This document shows positions 18,243 through 27,113 of a stretch of DNA of 64,000 bases, piece after piece (the stretch's first letter is position 1; each line of letters opens with the position of its first letter). The position numbers and the translations under genes are program-made. Origin of the DNA: Lapillicoccus jejuensis (lineage in GTDB: Bacteria; Actinomycetota; Actinomycetes; Actinomycetales; Dermatophilaceae); NCBI RefSeq assembly GCF_006715055.1, contig NZ_VFMN01000001.1, positions 744,001-808,000 of the forward strand, given 5' to 3'. The notes under the pieces were generated by a model. It made no database searches. It was given only the letters and a program-made list of their open reading frames with translations, and was not told the DNA's origin.

Positions 18243-19309
18243 TTCAGCCCCGAGTAGCTGTGCAGGCCGGACGCGTAGAGGTTGACGACGGTGAAGTTGA
18301 GCAGCACGCAGACGTAGCCGGCGAGGGCGATCCAGGTCGCCTTGCGCGGCTCCCAGCCGGCGGTCGCGCGGGCGTGCATGTAGGCCGCGTAGATGACCCA
18401 GATGACGAAGGTCCACACCTCCTTGGGGTCCCACGACCAGTAGGTGCTCCACGCCTTCTGCGCCCAGATCGCGCCGGCGATGAGGGTGAAGGTCCACAGG
18501 ATGAAGCCGACCATGTTCCACCCGTAGGCGGTGCGCTCGAGCCGGGCGGCCGACGGCAGCGTCTCGAGGAAGCTGCCCTTGCCCATCCCCTTCTCCTCGC
18601 GCCGCTTCTTGGCCAGGTAGACGATCCCGAGCGAGAACCCGATGGTCATCACGCCGATGGCGAGGATGGCGACGGTGACGTGGATGACCAGCCACACGCT
18701 GCGCAGCGCCGGGACGAGCTCGGCGGCCTCGGTGTAGAACGCGAAGAGCGCGAGGCCGAGGGTCAGCAGGACCGGCCCGACGACGAAGAGGCCGAGCCAC
18801 TCCCACTTGTTGCGCTTGGCCAGCGCGCTGTAGACGACCGCGACGGCGGCGGCGCCGGCCACCGCGAACTCGAACATGTTGCCCCACGGCGGGCGCATCA
18901 CCGCGACCCCGCGCAGCACCACGGACGCGACGACGAGCGCCGTCCCGAGGTAGGTGACCGTGAGCGCCGTACCCGCGCTCTTGCGGGCGCGCGGCGACGG
19001 CTCGGCGGCGACCATCCCGTCGTCGTCCCCCTCCCCCGCCCGTACGGCGTCCTGCGACGGCCCGTCGGTGGGAGCCCCCGCCCCCACCAGCTCGCGGCTG
19101 CGGCGCCGGGTGCTCCCGCGCGACCCGGCGGCGCTGCGCTCGACCCGCTCCGGCCCGAGCGCCGCGAGGTGCGCGGCGAAGAGCAGCATGGCGATGGTGA
19201 AGACGGCCATCGCCGAGTAGAGGGCGAGGTTGGAGTACCCGACCAGCGTCGTGGACACGGTCGGGTCGACGTCGACCGCCGGGGTGGCGGTGAGGACCTC
19301 AGCGAACAT
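18239..19309 (-). CDS. ccsB: Cytochrome c biogenesis protein CcsB (ResC)
   Basis: CcsB, with ResB, forms the system II machine that moves heme across the membrane and attaches it to apocytochrome c. The 356-residue protein is polytopic and carries the tryptophan-rich heme-handling motif STYWSWDPKEVWTFVIW (about 285-301), with conserved histidines in flanking loops (AYMHARA, VIHVTVAIL). The N-terminal third has a soluble Arg/Ser-rich insert. Its start overlaps the 3' end of resB by 11 bases. Confidence 0.94.
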   Translation of the reverse strand: MFAEVLTATPAVDVDPTVSTTLVGYSNLALYSAMAVFTIAMLLFAAHLAALGPERVERSAAGSRGSTRRRSRELVGAGAPTDGPSQDAVRAGEGDDDGMVAAEPSPRARKSAGTALTVTYLGTALVVASVVLRGVAVMRPPWGNMFEFAVAGAAAVAVVYSALAKRNKWEWLGLFVVGPVLLTLGLALFAFYTEAAELVPALRSVWLVIHVTVAILAIGVMTIGFSLGIVYLAKKRREEKGMGKGSFLETLPSAARLERTAYGWNMVGFILWTFTLIAGAIWAQKAWSTYWSWDPKEVWTFVIWVIYAAYMHARATAGWEPRKATWIALAGYVCVLLNFTVVNLYASGLHSYSGLK

Positions 19310-20984
19310 GGTTCCGTCCTTCGGAGAGCTCGTCGCGCAGGCCGGCCAGCATCGGGCGCAGGCCCGGGTCGGCGTTCTTGGCCAGCCCGCCGATGGTGAC
19401 CACGGTACGTGGTCGGGCTGGGGGGTCGGGAGTCGAGTCGGTCCCGGTCGTCGTCCCGGTTATCGTCCCGGCCGTCGTCGTGGGTGCGGGCTCGGCCCGG
19501 ACGAAGACGCGCCGGCGGCGCACGAGCAGCGAGCCGAGCAGCCCGAGCAGGGCGGCGAGGGACGCCACGAGGGTGGGGCCCTTGCCGGGGTCGACCCGGG
19601 CCGAGAGCCCGGCCCACCGGTCGACCTTGTCGAAGGTCACCGTCCCGCGGCCGCCGGGCAGCTGCACGGTCTGGCCGGGCTTGAGCCGCAGCAGCAGCGG
19701 CTTGCCCTGCGCGTTGGGGACCTCCGTGAGCCCGCTCGTGTCGAGCGAGTAGACCGACTGCGGCCGGCCGCCGGGGAACAGGTCGCCCTCCCACACCGAC
19801 ATGACGAGCTCGGGGTCGAGCAGGTCGGGGAAGCGCGACTGCGGCCCGTTGGCGAAGGTCTCGTCGGCGGTCGGGGTGAAGACCCCGCTGAAGCCGAGCT
19901 GCTGCGGCGACGCGGCGTTGACCTTGACCGCGCCGGTCGACGTGTAGTTGTTGTCCTGGGCGAGGAACGGCGTCGGCTGGCTGTAGAGCACCTCCCCCTT
20001 GGCGTCGCGCACGGTGATGACGGGCGAGTAGCCGTTGCCGAGGAGGAAGACGTCGACGCCGTCGAGGGTGACCGGGTGGTTGGGGCTGATGGTCTCCGCG
20101 ACCGGCTTCTGCCCGGGCTGCTGCGTCGTGTCGACGTACGCGGTGAACTCGCGCGGCGCGCCGAACTGGGCCCCGCGCACCTGCTCCTCGAAGCGGACCT
20201 CGAGCTTCCTCAGCGCGATGGAGAACGGCGGGATCGACGACAGGTCGGTCAGCGGCGCCGGAGAGACGGTGTTGTACGACGACACGCTGCTGGCGAAGGT
20301 GTCGCCCTCGCTGACGATGACGTCGCCGCGCCAGCCGAAGAGGTGGCTGATGGCGACGCCGACGATGACCGCGCAGAGCGCGACGTGGAAGACGAGGTTG
20401 CCGGTCTCGCGCAGGTAGCCGCTCTCGGCCGACACGGCGCCGTCGCGCACCTCGACCCGGTAGCGCCGGCTCCTCAGCAGCGTGCGGGCCTGCTCGAGCG
20501 CCTCGTCGGGGGTGCCGTCCAGCTCGAACCGCACGTGGTCGTCGAGCCGCTCCAGCCGCCGCGGCGCCCGCGGCGGCCGCGAGCGCAGCGCCCGCCAGTG
20601 CAGCCGGCTGCGGGGGATGATGCAGCCGAGCAGCGAGACGACGAGCAGCAGGTAGATCGAGGCGAACCACGGCGAGGCGTAGACGTCGAAGAACCCCATC
20701 GCGTCGAGGACCGGACCGAGGGTGCGGTGTGCGTCGAGGTAGTCGGTGACCCGGACGGCGTCGATGTCGCGCTGCGGGAAGATCGACCCCGGCACCGCGG
20801 CGACCGACAGCAGGAGCAGCAGGAAGAGCGCGGTGCGCATCGACGTCAGCTGGCGCCAGGCCCAGCGCAGCCACCCCAGCGGTCCGAGCCGGGGCTGGGT
20901 GATCGGCTCCCGCGGCGGTACGGCGCCCCCGGGAGGGCCCCCGGAGGACGGTGCGGTGGAGCCGCGCGTCGACGTGCTCGTCAT
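19299..20984 (-). CDS. resB: Cytochrome c biogenesis protein ResB
   Basis: ResB is the partner of CcsB in system II cytochrome c maturation. The 561-residue protein has three N-terminal membrane helices (around 45-65, 100-120 and 200-220), a large extracytoplasmic beta-rich domain, and a final helix (VASLAALLGLLGSLLV, about 455-470). A cytoplasmic tail with a Thr-rich linker ends in GLRDELSEGRN. It follows ccdA in the same direction by seven bases. Confidence 0.93.
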   Translation of the reverse strand: MTSTSTRGSTAPSSGGPPGGAVPPREPITQPRLGPLGWLRWAWRQLTSMRTALFLLLLLSVAAVPGSIFPQRDIDAVRVTDYLDAHRTLGPVLDAMGFFDVYASPWFASIYLLLVVSLLGCIIPRSRLHWRALRSRPPRAPRRLERLDDHVRFELDGTPDEALEQARTLLRSRRYRVEVRDGAVSAESGYLRETGNLVFHVALCAVIVGVAISHLFGWRGDVIVSEGDTFASSVSSYNTVSPAPLTDLSSIPPFSIALRKLEVRFEEQVRGAQFGAPREFTAYVDTTQQPGQKPVAETISPNHPVTLDGVDVFLLGNGYSPVITVRDAKGEVLYSQPTPFLAQDNNYTSTGAVKVNAASPQQLGFSGVFTPTADETFANGPQSRFPDLLDPELVMSVWEGDLFPGGRPQSVYSLDTSGLTEVPNAQGKPLLLRLKPGQTVQLPGGRGTVTFDKVDRWAGLSARVDPGKGPTLVASLAALLGLLGSLLVRRRRVFVRAEPAPTTTAGTITGTTTGTDSTPDPPARPRTVVTIGGLAKNADPGLRPMLAGLRDELSEGRNHVR

Positions 20985-20991
20985 GACCGCC

Positions 20992-21747
20992 TCACAGCGC
21001 CGTCTCGAAGGTGCCGACGAGGTGCGCCTGGACCCAGGTCGTCACCTCGGTCCAGGTGCCGGTGACCATGAGCAGCCCCAGCACGAGCAGGAGCGCGCCG
21101 CCGAACAGGTGGATCCCCTTCTGGTGCCGCCGGATCCACGACGCCTTGCCCATCCGCGCCCACCCGGCGGCGATGGCGAGGAAGGGCAGGCCGAGCCCGA
21201 GCGAGTAGGCGACGGCGAGGACGACCCCCCGTCCGACGACGCCCGCCCCGGCGGCCAGCGGCTGGAGCGCGAGGATCGCGGCGAGGGTGGGACCGGTGCA
21301 CGGCGCCCACCCGAGGGCGAAGACGGCGCCGAGGACCGGTGCCCCGAGCAGCCCGGCCGGCGCGCGCCAGCGGGGCGCGAGCGTGCGCTGCGCCCCCCAC
21401 CGCGACCCCATTCCCAGGAAGACGAGCGCGAGGACCAGGACGACCCCGCCACCGACGCGCGTGAGCACGTCGAGGTGGTCGCGCAGCGCGTAGCCGACCG
21501 CCGACGCGACGACGAAGAGGGCGAGGAAGACGAGCGTGAAGCCGAGGACGAAGAGCAGCGCCCCGAGGACGAGCCGTGAGCGCCGGCGCTGCTCGAGCGT
21601 CGCGTCACCGAGGCCGGTGACGTAGCCGAGGAAGCCGGGCACGAGCGGCAGCACGCACGGCGAGGCGAAGGAGACGAACCCGGCCGCGAGCGCGACGAGC
21701 ACCGCCAGCGGCAGCGCGCCGCTCGCGATCGTCCCGCCGGGGCCCAC
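20992..21747 (-). CDS. ccdA: Cytochrome c biogenesis protein CcdA (DsbD-like transmembrane domain)
   Basis: CcdA carries reducing power across the membrane to the thioredoxin-like lipoprotein ResA, so that apocytochrome heme-binding cysteines stay reduced. The 251-residue protein has six membrane helices and the two redox cysteines expected: SFASPCVLPLVPGFLGYVTG (about residue 31) and ALGWAPCTGPTLAAIL (about 150). It starts with GTG, four bases after the stop of the upstream thioredoxin-like gene. Confidence 0.95.
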   Translation of the reverse strand: MGPGGTIASGALPLAVLVALAAGFVSFASPCVLPLVPGFLGYVTGLGDATLEQRRRSRLVLGALLFVLGFTLVFLALFVVASAVGYALRDHLDVLTRVGGGVVLVLALVFLGMGSRWGAQRTLAPRWRAPAGLLGAPVLGAVFALGWAPCTGPTLAAILALQPLAAGAGVVGRGVVLAVAYSLGLGLPFLAIAAGWARMGKASWIRRHQKGIHLFGGALLLVLGLLMVTGTWTEVTTWVQAHLVGTFETAL

Positions 21748-21751
21748 GGCC

Positions 21752-22378
21752 TCAGGCCTTCTCGGCCAGGACGTCGTCGACGACGCCGGTGAGGGTCGAC
21801 TGCGAGGTGCCGCCGAGGACGCGGGCGGCGATCCGGCCCTGCCGGTCCAGGACGAGCGTCGTCGGGGTGGCGGTCGCCTTGCCCTGCAGCGCGAGCATCG
21901 GCTGGCCGCTGCTGGCCTGGTCGTTGATCGAGGGGTAGGTGACGCCGAGCCGCTGCAGGTACGCGGCTCCGGTCGCGGACGACTCCCGGGTGTCGATGCC
22001 GACGAAGACGACGTCCTTGCCGGCCTTCTCGTAGGCCGACCACGCCGACTGCAGGTGCGGCAGCTCCTCGGTGCACGGCCCGCACCAGGTCCCCCACACG
22101 TTGACGACGACGACCTTGCCGTCGCCCTCCTTCGCCATCGACCACGAGCCGCCGGTCACCGTCGTCCCGGACAGCTGGACGGCCGGTCCGCGCTGGCCGG
22201 CGGTCAGCTGCTCGACGCTGCCGTCGCCGGCGACGAAGCCCTTGTTGTCGCCCGCCTTGGCCTGGGCCGCCACGGAGTTCGGGTCGTCGGTGCAGGCGGC
22301 GAGCCCCAGCGCGAGGGCGCCGGCGACGAGCGCGCCGAGGCCGCGGCGCGTCGTACGGACGCCGAGGAGGCCGCTCAT
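21752..22378 (-). CDS. ResA/TlpA-like thioredoxin lipoprotein
   Basis: This 208-residue protein has a lipoprotein signal with lipobox LAAC (cysteine about 34) and a thioredoxin fold with redox motif WGTWCGPCTEELP (about 100-112) followed by VGIDTRES and TPTTLVLDRQGRI. It would sit outside the membrane and reduce apocytochrome c using electrons from CcdA, encoded next. The ATG overlaps the stop of the upstream histidine phosphatase (ATGA), so the operon runs hemL, phosphatase, resA-like, ccdA, resB, ccsB, DUF4229. Confidence 0.93.
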   Translation of the reverse strand: MSGLLGVRTTRRGLGALVAGALALGLAACTDDPNSVAAQAKAGDNKGFVAGDGSVEQLTAGQRGPAVQLSGTTVTGGSWSMAKEGDGKVVVVNVWGTWCGPCTEELPHLQSAWSAYEKAGKDVVFVGIDTRESSATGAAYLQRLGVTYPSINDQASSGQPMLALQGKATATPTTLVLDRQGRIAARVLGGTSQSTLTGVVDDVLAEKA

Positions 22379-23016
22379 GCGCCCGCCGTCGTCGCCGCCC
22401 GCGGCAGCAGGGCCGCCGCGGGCTCGCTGTAGGTCACCGAGCGCAGGTCGTCGTCGGCGTACTCGAGCGACGTCAGCGAGGCGAGCGTGCACTCGCGCGA
22501 GCGGGGGTCGTGCCACAGGTGCTTCCTCTCGACGCGGCGACGGGCGGTCCACACCGGCAGCTGGTGCGAGACGAGGACGGCCTCGTGACCACGGGCGGCC
22601 TCGCGCGCGTCGGCGACGGCGGCGAGCATCCGCTCGGCGATCTCCTCGTAGGGCTCGCCCCAGCTGGGCTTGAACGGGTTGACGAGCCGTGGCCACGTGC
22701 CCGGCCGCGCGAGCGAGCCGGCACCGACACCGAACTGCTTGCCCTCGAACCAGTTCCCCGCCTCGATGAGCCGCGGGTCGGAGCCGACGGGCAGGTCGAG
22801 CGCCTGAGCGAGCGGCGCCGCCGTCTCCTGCGCGCGCTCCAGCGGCGAGGCGAGCAGGACCGTGACGTCGTGCGCGGCCAGGTGGTCGGCGACGACCTGC
22901 GCCATCCGGGCGCCGAGCTCGCTGAGGTGGTAGCCGGGCAGCCGCCCGTAGAGCACGCCCCGGGGGTTGTCGACCTCGCCGTGCCGCAGCAGGTGGACGA
23001 CGGTGCGGGTGCTCAC
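22375..23016 (-). CDS. Histidine phosphatase family protein (phosphoglycerate mutase-like)
   Basis: This 213-residue protein has the catalytic RHGE motif ([10 protein letters not shown], about 9-18), [13 protein letters not shown] and the second conserved histidine in [10 protein letters not shown]. It belongs to the branch-1 histidine phosphatases. The substrate is not defined; its genes typically accompany hemL and resA in actinobacteria. It is translationally coupled to both neighbours (GTGA with hemL, ATGA with the resA-like gene). Confidence 0.9.
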   Translation of the reverse strand: MSTRTVVHLLRHGEVDNPRGVLYGRLPGYHLSELGARMAQVVADHLAAHDVTVLLASPLERAQETAAPLAQALDLPVGSDPRLIEAGNWFEGKQFGVGAGSLARPGTWPRLVNPFKPSWGEPYEEIAERMLAAVADAREAARGHEAVLVSHQLPVWTARRRVERKHLWHDPRSRECTLASLTSLEYADDDLRSVTYSEPAAALLPRAATTAGA

Positions 23017-24374
23017 GACCCGCTCACCGCCGCGGCGGCCCGGGCCGCCTCGGGCAGCGCGGCGAGCACGTGCTCGACCGCCGCGTCGTCGTGGGACGCG
23101 CTGACGAACCACGCCTCGTAGGCGCTCGGCGGCAGGTGCACGCCCCGGCTGAGCATCGCGTGGAAGAAGGCCCGGAAGGCCTCGGTGTCCTGCGCCTTCG
23201 CGTCGTCGTACGACGTCACCGGGGCGTCGCGGAAGAAGACGCTGAACATCGAGCCGGCCCACTGCACCCGGTGCGGGACGCCGGCGGCGGCGAGCGCGTC
23301 GGACGCGCCGCCGGCGATGGCCTGCGAGACGACGTCGAGCCGCGCGTAGACCTCGTCGGTGCACCCGCGCAACGTGGCCAGGCCGGCCGCGGTGGCGACC
23401 GGGTTCCCCGAGAGGGTGCCCGCCTGGTAGACGGGGCCGGTCGGCGACAGCAGGGCCATGAGGTCGCGGCGGCCGCCGAAGGCCGCCGCCGGGAAGCCGC
23501 CGCCCATGACCTTGCCGAAGGTGAACAGGTCGGGGGCGCCGCCGTCGTACGGGCCCTCGAGGCCGTACCAGCCCGAGCGCGAGCAGCGGAAGCCGGTCAT
23601 CACCTCGTCGGAGATGAGCAGCGCGCCGTGCGCGCGGGTGACCCGGCGCAGCGCCTCGGTGAAGCCGGGCAGCGGCGGGACGACGCCCATGTTGCCCGGC
23701 GAGGCCTCGGTGATGACGCAGGCGATCTCGTCGCCCCGGGCGGCGAACGCGGCCTCGAGGGCGGCGACGTCGTTGTAGGGCAGCACGATGGTCTCGGCGG
23801 CGGCGCTGGCCGGCACCCCGGCCGAGTCGGGCAGGCCGAAGGTCGCGATACCGGAGCCGGCGGCGGCGAGCAGCGCGTCGACGTGGCCGTGGTAGCAGCC
23901 GGCGAACTTCACGACGACCGAGCGGTTCGTCGCGCCGCGGGCGAGGCGGATCGCGGTCATCGTCGCCTCGGTGCCCGAGTTGACCAGCCGCACCTCCTCG
24001 ACCGGGTCGACGCGGGAGACGATCTCCTCGGCGAGGGCGACCTCGTTCTCGCTGGGCGTCCCGAAGCTGAAGCCGCGGGTGGCCGCGTCGGTGACCGCCG
24101 CCAGCACGTCCGGGTGCGCGTGCCCGAGGATCATCGGGCCCCACGAGCAGATGAGGTCGACGTAGCGGCGGCCGTCGGCGTCGGTCAGCCACGGGCCCTG
24201 CGCCGAGGCCACGAAGCGCGGGGTGCCGCCGACGGCGCGGAACGCGCGGACGGGTGAGTTGACCCCGCCGGGGATCACCTGCTGGGCCCGCTCGAACAGC
24301 GCCTGCGAGGCCGGGGCGTCCATCGGGTACGACGGGGCCGGTGCGGTCTGGTCGGACGTCACCGGTGTGGTCAT
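23013..24374 (-). CDS. hemL: Glutamate-1-semialdehyde 2,1-aminomutase
   Basis: HemL converts glutamate-1-semialdehyde to 5-aminolevulinate, the second step of C5-pathway heme synthesis. The 453-residue class-III aminotransferase has [12 protein letters not shown], the PLP-binding lysine in [27 protein letters not shown] and [12 protein letters not shown]. The ATG at 24374 (MTTPVTSDQ) is preferred to an upstream in-frame start at 24422 because the extra residues look like spacer. hemA, hemC, hemD and hemB lie on the same strand beyond the MarR/YceI/AbiEi-like interruption. Confidence 0.95.
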   Translation of the reverse strand: MTTPVTSDQTAPAPSYPMDAPASQALFERAQQVIPGGVNSPVRAFRAVGGTPRFVASAQGPWLTDADGRRYVDLICSWGPMILGHAHPDVLAAVTDAATRGFSFGTPSENEVALAEEIVSRVDPVEEVRLVNSGTEATMTAIRLARGATNRSVVVKFAGCYHGHVDALLAAAGSGIATFGLPDSAGVPASAAAETIVLPYNDVAALEAAFAARGDEIACVITEASPGNMGVVPPLPGFTEALRRVTRAHGALLISDEVMTGFRCSRSGWYGLEGPYDGGAPDLFTFGKVMGGGFPAAAFGGRRDLMALLSPTGPVYQAGTLSGNPVATAAGLATLRGCTDEVYARLDVVSQAIAGGASDALAAAGVPHRVQWAGSMFSVFFRDAPVTSYDDAKAQDTEAFRAFFHAMLSRGVHLPPSAYEAWFVSASHDDAAVEHVLAALPEAARAAAAVSGS

Positions 24375-24477
24375 GGGTCCATTGTCGCAAGACCCACTGT
24401 GAGCACGGTGCGGGGCGGGCACCCGGGGTGACCGACCGCACAGCGGCGGGTCGGCGGGCGCCGTACGGGCGGGTCGG

Positions 24478-24975
24478 TCAGGCGCCCTCGGAGCAGCGGT
24501 CGGTGTCCGGGGCGGCGGTGACGACCTTGTCCATCGCGACGCCGAGGGCGGCGAACTCCTCGGTGCTCATGACGTCGACGAGGTGCCGCCGCACGCTCGC
24601 GACGTGCGCCGACGCCGCGTCGGCGATGACGTCGCGACCGGTGTCGGTGAGCACGAGCTCGACGCCGCGGCGGTCGCTCTCGCACGGCTGGCGCACGACC
24701 CAGCCGCGCTTCTCGAGGCGGGTGGCGGTGTGGGTGAGGCGGCTGCGCGACTGGACGACGATGTCGGCGAGCTCGGACATCCGCAGGCGGCCGCCGGGGG
24801 TCTCGCTGAGCATCGAGATGATCTCGTACTCGCTCAGCTGCAGGCCGTGCGCCTGCAGGTCGCGGTCGAGCGCCTCCTCGAGCATCCGGGTGCCGCGCAG
24901 GTAGGCCCGCCAGGCGCGCTGCTCGTCGGTGTCGAGCCAGCGGGTCGTCGGGAGGGCGGTGGTGGGCTGGGTCAT
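24478..24975 (-). CDS. MarR family transcriptional regulator
   Basis: This 165-residue protein has the MarR winged-helix fold: [25 protein letters not shown] (about 46-70), recognition helix [20 protein letters not shown] (about 76-95) and the wing [15 protein letters not shown]. Such regulators sense oxidants, phenolics or acids. It is divergent from yceI across 159 bases that hold a palindrome (25031-25047), so it probably controls itself and yceI. A single Cys in the wing (PCESDRRG) might be redox-sensitive; that is inference. Confidence 0.92.
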   Translation of the reverse strand: MTQPTTALPTTRWLDTDEQRAWRAYLRGTRMLEEALDRDLQAHGLQLSEYEIISMLSETPGGRLRMSELADIVVQSRSRLTHTATRLEKRGWVVRQPCESDRRGVELVLTDTGRDVIADAASAHVASVRRHLVDVMSTEEFAALGVAMDKVVTAAPDTDRCSEGA

Positions 24976-25030
24976 GGGGACCTCCGTCGTCGTGATCGCC
25001 GACTTGTGGGCCGGGGCGGAATGATTTAAT

Positions 25031-25047
25031 GTTCAACTGAGTTCGAC
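25031..25047. promoter_or_regulatory. Candidate MarR operator between marR and yceI
   Basis: GTTCAACTGAGTTCGAC has a perfect AACT-G-AGTT core with partial outer symmetry. It lies in an A+T-richer patch (ATGATTTAATGTTCAACTGA) between the divergent marR and yceI starts, where a MarR operator would be expected. Confidence 0.5.
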
Positions 25048-25134
25048 GGAGTGTCAAGTCGCCGCCAGGCTAGCGAGCCCGGCCCGTCGGACCACGGACC
25101 TCACACCCACCCACCTCGACCTTCGGGAGCTCCC

Positions 25135-25668
25135 ATGACCAGCATCAACGACCTGCCCGCCGGCACCTGGACCGTCGACCCGGCCCACTCCGAGCTCGGC
25201 TTCACCGCCCGCCACCTCATGGTGAGCAAGGTGCGCGGCAAGTTCGCCGACTTCACCGGCACCGTCGAGGTCGCCGACCCGGTCTCCGGCTCGAAGGTCA
25301 CCGCCGCCGCCAAGCTCGCCTCCGTCGACACCGGCTCCGCCGACCGCGACGGCCACCTCAAGAGCCCCGACTTCTTCGACGTCGAGAACAACGAGGAGAT
25401 GACCTTCGTCTCGACCTCGGTCTCCGACGACGAGCTGGTCGGCGACCTCACCATCAAGGGCATCACCCACCCGGTGACCTTCGACCTGGAGTTCAACGGC
25501 GTCCAGACCGACCCGTGGGGCAACACCAAGGCCGGCTTCGAGGCCACCGCGGACATCAACCGCAAGGACTGGGGCCTGAACTGGAACGCGGCCCTCGAGG
25601 GCGGCGGCGTCCTCGTCTCCGAGAAGATCAAGATCACCCTCGACATCCAGCTGCTCAAGACCGCCTGA
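25135..25668 (+). CDS. YceI family polyisoprenoid-binding-like protein
   Basis: This 177-residue protein matches the YceI lipocalin-like fold: GTWTVDPAHSELGFTARHLMVSKVRGKF at the start, the SPDFFDVEN and HPVTFDLEF strands, and the C-terminal ADINRKDWGLNWN. Family members bind a polyisoprenoid such as an octaprenyl quinone precursor. It has no signal peptide, so it appears cytosolic. The divergent MarR gene is the likely regulator. A link with the neighbouring menaquinone and heme genes is possible but only inferred. Confidence 0.92.
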   Translation: MTSINDLPAGTWTVDPAHSELGFTARHLMVSKVRGKFADFTGTVEVADPVSGSKVTAAAKLASVDTGSADRDGHLKSPDFFDVENNEEMTFVSTSVSDDELVGDLTIKGITHPVTFDLEFNGVQTDPWGNTKAGFEATADINRKDWGLNWNAALEGGGVLVSEKIKITLDIQLLKTA

Positions 25669-25765
25669 CGGTCCCATCGCCCGTACGGCGCCCCGCGGCG
25701 TCGTACCCCCTCGGCCGCGGCCGCGTCGTCACCCCCTGGACGGCGCGGCCGCTCCCGTCTCCCGG

Positions 25766-25843
25766 GACGACTTCTTGCTCTTAATGTGCCCGTCCTCACG
25801 CCGTTCAGACCCGGTTCGGGCAGGTCGGAAGCAAGAAGTCGTC
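25766..25843. repeat. Type B hairpin, copy 1 (14-bp perfect outer arms)
   Basis: The arms 25766-25779 (GACGACTTCTTGCT) and 25830-25843 pair perfectly around a 50-base loop, with an additional inner TGCCCG pairing. It occupies the 308-base gap between yceI and AbiEi-like gene 2, which contains no other gene. The same arm sequence recurs at 27031 beyond the gene, so this hairpin type is locus-specific and flanks AbiEi-like gene 2. Confidence 0.92.
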
Positions 25844-25889
25844 TCTGGACGGCGCCGGGCTTCGCGCCGAGCGCGCGGCGGTCGCGTCG

Positions 25890-25925
25890 TCCACAGGCCC
25901 CGGCCCGTACGACGTCGTCCACAGG
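25890..25925 (+). promoter_or_regulatory. Paired TCCACAGG boxes upstream of AbiEi-like gene 2
   Basis: TCCACAGG occurs at 25890-25897 and 25918-25925, both inside the longer repeat CGTCGTCCACAGG. The boxes are 28 bp apart and the second lies 59 bp before the GTG at 25977. This spacing matches the paralogous gene at 16847 within one base, and this helped choose the start codon. Confidence 0.65.
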
Positions 25926-25976
25926 TTGCCGACCGCGGCGATCAGCGCCCGCCCCGGCGCGGCCACGCTGCGGACG

Positions 25977-27028
25977 GTGATCGATCTCGACGCCCCCCTC
26001 GCCTCTTTGGGGACGCTATTCACGTCGGCCGACGCCGCCGCGGCGGGCCTCTCGGCCAAGGTCCTGCGCCGCGCGGTCGCGGGCGGCCACGTCCGACGCC
26101 TGGCTCCCGGGCACTACGTCGTGACCGCCGCCTGGGACGCGACCCCGCCCCTCGCGCAGCACCTCGTGCTGGCGCGGGCCGCCCAGCGTCAGCGCCCCTG
26201 GGGCGTCGTCAGCCACCTGACGGCGGCCGCGGCGCACGGACTGCCTGTGCCGTCGGTGCTGCCGACGACCATCACGCTGACGACCGACCACGACACCGGC
26301 ACCGCCAACGGGGGGATCGCGCGCCTGGAGCCGGCCGCGCTGTCCTCGTCCGCCGTCGTGGACCTCGACGGGCTCACCGTCACGAGCGTCGGGCGCACGG
26401 TGGTGGACTGCCTGCGCACCCTCCCCCTCGCGGACGGTGTCGCCCTGGTCGACGCCGCGTTGGCCTCCGGTGCCGTCACGGTGGCGGACCTGGAGCGGGA
26501 GCGAGCGTTCCAGAAGGGGTGGCCGTGGATCGGCGTCGCCGACTGCGGGCTGTGGCTGGCCGACCCCGTGAGGGAGAGCTGGTTCGAGTCGGTCAGCTTC
26601 ACCCAGCTGTGGCTCGACGGGATCCCGGTGCCGCAGCACCAGGTCACCGTGCTGGACCACCGGGAGCGCTTCGTCGCCCGCGTCGACGGGCTGTGGGAGG
26701 GCAGGGCGTCGTCGGTGAGGCCGACGGCGCCGGCAAGTACCTGGGCCGGTACGACGGCTCCAAGCCTGACCCGGAGTCCGCTGCCCGCATCGTCCTGGAC
26801 GAGAAGCGGCGCCAGGACCGGCTGTCCGAGCTGGGCCTCGAGGTCGTCCGGTGGTCACCGACCGATCCGCTCGTCGAACGGGCGGATCGGGTGCGCTGGG
26901 CGCTGGGACGGACCCCGCGCCCGTTCTCCGGCACGTTCGTCCCGGCCGAGCGGTCTCGCCACGGCTGGCGGACAGCGGTGGACGAGCCGGCACGCCGTAC
27001 GGGCTGGAGACGCCCTCGCCCCACCTAG
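25977..27028 (+). pseudogene. AbiEi-type winged-helix/Vsr-like protein (gene 2), frameshifted
   Basis: This is a paralogue of the gene at 16847. It has a winged-helix start (LFTSADAAAAGLSAKVLRRAV, VRRLAPGHYVV), HLTAAAAHGLPVP, TSVGRTVVDCL, and the nuclease-like part RESWFES and FVARVDGLWEG. One missing G near 26699-26701 then shifts the frame. The continuation GVVGEADGAGKYLGRY, with the E-x-D and Lys of the putative active site, and the helix DEKRRQDRLSELGLEVV are in the next frame and stop at 27028. Without repair the protein would lack the catalytic lysine. It is a real pseudogene or a sequencing error. It interrupts the hemB-hemL order. Confidence 0.72.
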
Positions 27029-27030
27029 GA

Positions 27031-27110
27031 GGACGACTTCTTGCTTCTGAAGCGCCCCAATCGGCCCTCACGAGAGCAAAAACGGGCACTTCAGAAGCAA
27101 GAAGGCATCC
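27031..27110. repeat. Type B hairpin, copy 2 (27-bp arms)
   Basis: The arms 27031-27057 and 27084-27110 pair at 24 of 27 positions around a 26-base loop; the core CTTCTTGCTTCTGAAG is perfect. It fills the gap between AbiEi-like gene 2 and the convergent hemB stop. With copy 1 at 25766 it brackets the gene. Confidence 0.93.
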
Positions 27111-27113
27111 TTG

